Shown one piece after another: positions 5,032 to 6,460 of a stretch of 6,460 bases of DNA. The notes under the pieces were generated by a model, which was given only the letters and a program-made list of their open reading frames with translations, was not told the origin of the DNA and made no database searches. Numbering within the stretch: the stretch's first letter is position 1; the number at the start of each line of letters is the position of its first letter. The stretch comes from Sulfurovum sp. (GTDB lineage: Bacteria; Campylobacterota; Campylobacteria; Campylobacterales; Sulfurovaceae): positions 1-6,460 of the forward strand of contig DAOUPF010000084.1 in NCBI GenBank assembly GCA_030626265.1, in the 5' to 3' direction. The position numbers and the translations under genes were made by a program.

Positions 5032-5268
5032 CTACGCGTTTTCGGTTTTTTTCTCTGTGACCTCTGTAGTTACTTCTGCAACTTCATCTGCTTTATCTTC
5101 GATCTCTTTGGCACTATCGGCTACTGTATCGTCCTCTTTTACCGCTTTTTTGAAATCTTTTATTCCTTTTCCAAGACCTTTTGCTAGTTCAGGAATCTTC
5201 TTTCCTCCAAAGAGAAGTACTACAACTCCAACAACTAACATAAGCTCCCATCCGCCTGGCATACCCAT
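5032..5268 (-). CDS. tatA: Twin-arginine translocase subunit TatA
   Basis: Pore-forming subunit of the Tat system, which exports folded proteins with RR signal peptides across the inner membrane. The 78-residue protein has the classic layout: a short periplasmic N-terminus (MGMPGGW), one transmembrane helix (about 8-20, with Glu8 at the polar position), the hinge FGGKKIPE (20-27) and the amphipathic helix [16 protein letters not shown] (28-43). It ends in an acidic unstructured tail rich in Glu, Asp, Lys and Thr. Length and the Gly-Lys-Lys hinge indicate TatA rather than TatB. The ATG at 5268 has AAAGGA about 6 nt upstream. It lies between gmk and argS on the same strand, the arrangement I recall from Helicobacter and Campylobacter. 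A perfect TATAAT upstream suggests it may have its own promoter. Confidence 0.95.
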   Translation of the reverse strand: MGMPGGWELMLVVGVVVLLFGGKKIPELAKGLGKGIKDFKKAVKEDDTVADSAKEIEDKADEVAEVTTEVTEKKTENA

Positions 5269-5312
5269 ATATATCCTTTTGTTATCTATATAAATAGAAA
5301 TTAATTTTACTT

Positions 5313-5332
5313 ATTATACTAAAATAGTATAA
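5313..5332 (-). promoter_or_regulatory. Putative tatA promoter -10 embedded in a palindrome
   Basis: On the minus strand TATAAT (5318-5313) is a perfect -10 hexamer about 45 nt before the tatA ATG. It overlaps an 8-bp inverted repeat, TTATACTA-AAA-TAGTATAA (5314-5332), beginning 3 bp after the gmk coding sequence. The palindrome could be an operator or a short mRNA hairpin separating gmk from tatA; no U-tract follows on the minus strand. No -35 is visible. Confidence 0.45.
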
Positions 5333-5335
5333 ATA

Positions 5336-5947
5336 TTAGCTCGATAACCAGTTTTTAACAAACAGTTCTCTCTCTTTGTTACTGAGTTTCAGCCTAGCAG
5401 CATTGGCAACAGCCACAAACTCCCCTGCTGCCCTATCCAAATCATCATTGACTATTACAAAGTCATAAGCCCCTATCTCTTTTATCTCTTTTTTGGCATT
5501 TTCAACTCTTTTGGAGATGACATCATCTCTATCTGTAGCACGAGCCTTCAGACGATATTCAAGTTCACTCAATGATGGGGGCAATATAAATGCTGAAGTG
5601 ATCAAATCACCCATCTTGGCTTTTGCCAAATGATATCCTTGAACATCTATATCAAATATTACCAATCTACCAGCATCCAGTGCCTCACGTACAAGCTTGA
5701 GTGATGTACCATAGTAGTTACCATGTACCACTGCATACTCAAGAAAATCTCCAGACTCTATACCTCTCTCAAACTCTTCTTTGTCTACAAAGTGATAGTC
5801 TCTACCATCTACCTCACCCTCTCTTGGCTGTCGTGATGTAGAAGATATGGAGAAGTAAAAATCACCTATCTTATCAGCTGCAGCTGAGATGATACTACTC
5901 TTACCTGCACCACTAGGACCTGATAGTATTAATATAGCACTTTTCAT
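5336..5947 (-). CDS. gmk: Guanylate kinase
   Basis: Phosphorylates GMP to GDP with ATP, an essential step in purine nucleotide and (p)ppGpp supply. The 203-residue length is typical. The P-loop GPSGAGKSS (10-18) is at the N-terminus. The GMP-binding domain contains SSTSRQPREGEVDGRDYHF (35-53; Ser35, Arg39, Arg42) and ESGDFLEYAVVHGNYYGTS (64-82; Glu70 and Tyr79). IFDIDVQG replaces the commoner IxEIDxQG, and the lid region carries RATDRDDVISKRVENA. The ATG at 5947 overlaps the stop codon of the upstream acidic-protein gene by one base (TAATG), with AAAGGT about 7 nt before it, so translation is coupled. tatA follows after a 67-bp spacer with its own candidate promoter. Confidence 0.96.
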   Translation of the reverse strand: MKSAILILSGPSGAGKSSIISAAADKIGDFYFSISSTSRQPREGEVDGRDYHFVDKEEFERGIESGDFLEYAVVHGNYYGTSLKLVREALDAGRLVIFDIDVQGYHLAKAKMGDLITSAFILPPSLSELEYRLKARATDRDDVISKRVENAKKEIKEIGAYDFVIVNDDLDRAAGEFVAVANAARLKLSNKERELFVKNWLSS

Positions 5948-6460
5948 TATTTGACCTTTGGGAACTTGATAGTGATAGTAACTTCTGCATCACTCAATAA
6001 CTCTCGAGTATCTTTTCTATTCATTTTTAATATAGTCTGCAAAAACTTCTCTCCACTTATTATTTTATGTTTCTTTTTTTTCTTTTTTTCTTTTCTGCTG
6101 ATATCTATATTGGCAGTAGCTAGATTATTTTTTATACCAATCTCAAATTCGTCATCTTCTAGCAAACTCTTTATCTCTTCTATATCTTCTAGATTGAGTA
6201 CTCTCTGCTCTTGGGAGGTACTCTCATCTTCATACTTATCTAGGAGTATAGCTTGTATATCCGATGGCAAAAATGGCTTCTTTATCTTCATATCAAAAAG
6301 TTCATAACCATTGGATAGTTCACTATAAATCAAAATGCTTCTACACTCATCAAGCTGCTCTAGTATCTCTATGCCCTGCTGTAAAAGCCCTCCTCTCTCG
6401 TCTACAAAAAAGAAGTCAAAAGAGCTATTATTTAGCTCAGATATATCCTCTATCACTACA
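5947..6460 (-). CDS. Acidic protein with degenerate receiver-like domain, C-terminal part (cut by window edge)
   Basis: The reading frame is open through 6459, so only the C-terminal ~170 residues are visible. A GTG at 6456 could start translation but falls inside a domain, so I treat the gene as partial. The first ~70 residues resemble the second half of a response-regulator receiver domain. FDFFFVDE aligns with the strand ending in the phosphoacceptor Asp, SILIYSE with the strand ending in the conserved Ser/Thr, and IKKPFLPSDI with the conserved Lys-Pro-Phe. A Glu/Asp-rich stretch (DKYEDE, LEDIEEIKSLLEDDEFE) follows, then a Lys-rich tract (EKKKKKKHK) and a conserved-looking tail (ISGEKFLQTILKMNRKDTRELLSDAEVTITIKFPKVK, broken here as ISGEKFLQ... 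KFPKVK). Position before gmk matches the poly-E-rich HP0322 and highly acidic Cj1178c proteins, from memory. Function is unknown. Confidence 0.7.
   Translation of the reverse strand, partial: VVIEDISELNNSSFDFFFVDERGGLLQQGIEILEQLDECRSILIYSELSNGYELFDMKIKKPFLPSDIQAILLDKYEDESTSQEQRVLNLEDIEEIKSLLEDDEFEIGIKNNLATANIDISRKEKKKKKKHKIISGEKFLQTILKMNRKDTRELLSDAEVTITIKFPKVK
6074..6089. repeat. Paired homopolymer tracts T8 and T7 inside the acidic-protein gene
   Basis: The plus strand has T8 (6074-6081), one C, then T7 (6083-6089), which read as A7 and A8 in the coding strand and encode the poly-lysine tract. Such runs are prone to polymerase slippage, both in replication and in transcription, and lie upstream of the TAATG coupling to gmk. 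Confidence 0.75.

Noticed and set aside
5057..5293. Plus-strand open frame of 78 codons opposite tatA
   Set aside because: It is the antisense of a confidently identified tatA, is serine-rich low-complexity sequence and has no ribosome binding site; the same reasoning removes the plus-strand frames opposite pgk, argS and the acidic gene.
6454..6456. GTG at 6456 as the true start of the acidic-protein gene
   Set aside because: The frame stays open to the window edge and the GTG would cut a receiver-like domain in half; related proteins at this locus are longer.

Overview
The window is 6.46 kb of AT-rich bacterial chromosome with tightly packed housekeeping genes. Protein signatures and gene order point to Campylobacterota (Epsilonproteobacteria), most likely a free-living Sulfurimonas/Sulfurovum-type organism. 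The evidence is the Campylobacter-like start of TpiA (ANFKTNHTRAS), the PGK sequence, the order tatA-gmk-acidic protein next to argS (as I recall it from Helicobacter and Campylobacter), and promoters with a recognisable -10 but no clear -35. The genus is an inference.

Layout. On the minus strand at the left end lie tpiA (cut by the window edge) and pgk, two consecutive glycolytic enzymes separated by a 61-bp spacer that carries a heptanucleotide tandem repeat. Divergent from pgk, on the plus strand, nadD (NAD synthesis) overlaps rsfS (ribosome silencing factor). rsfS converges, with only 4 bp between stop codons, on a small minus-strand gene for an 84-residue helix-turn-helix-like protein. 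The rest is on the minus strand. Read in the direction of transcription it runs: acidic protein with a receiver-like domain (cut by the right edge), gmk, tatA, argS, and a small four-helix membrane protein. The acidic gene and gmk are coupled by TAATG, and the membrane protein gene starts 3 bp after argS. No gene-free stretch exceeds 300 bp; the largest is 174 bp (2746-2919).

The most unusual element lies in that largest gap. Bases 2773-2938 can fold almost completely on themselves: about 71 base pairs in 166 nt, including an uninterrupted 26-bp stem. Eleven of the pairs are G-U if read as plus-strand RNA, while only one mismatch would become G-U on the minus strand. A -10-like TATGAT sits just upstream in the right place for transcription to begin at the foot of the stem. 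I interpret this as an undescribed plus-strand structured RNA, rod-shaped and superficially 6S-like; a palindromic mobile element is the main alternative. Its right arm supplies the last codons of the membrane protein gene.

A second notable point is argS. Its protein is of the E. coli (gammaproteobacterial) type, not the Helicobacter/Campylobacter type, although it sits in the usual epsilonproteobacterial argS-tatA-gmk setting. This suggests replacement in place by a foreign copy. The region between rsfS and argS (small HTH gene, structured RNA, membrane protein) looks like a junction between two conserved blocks that are separate in Campylobacter jejuni.
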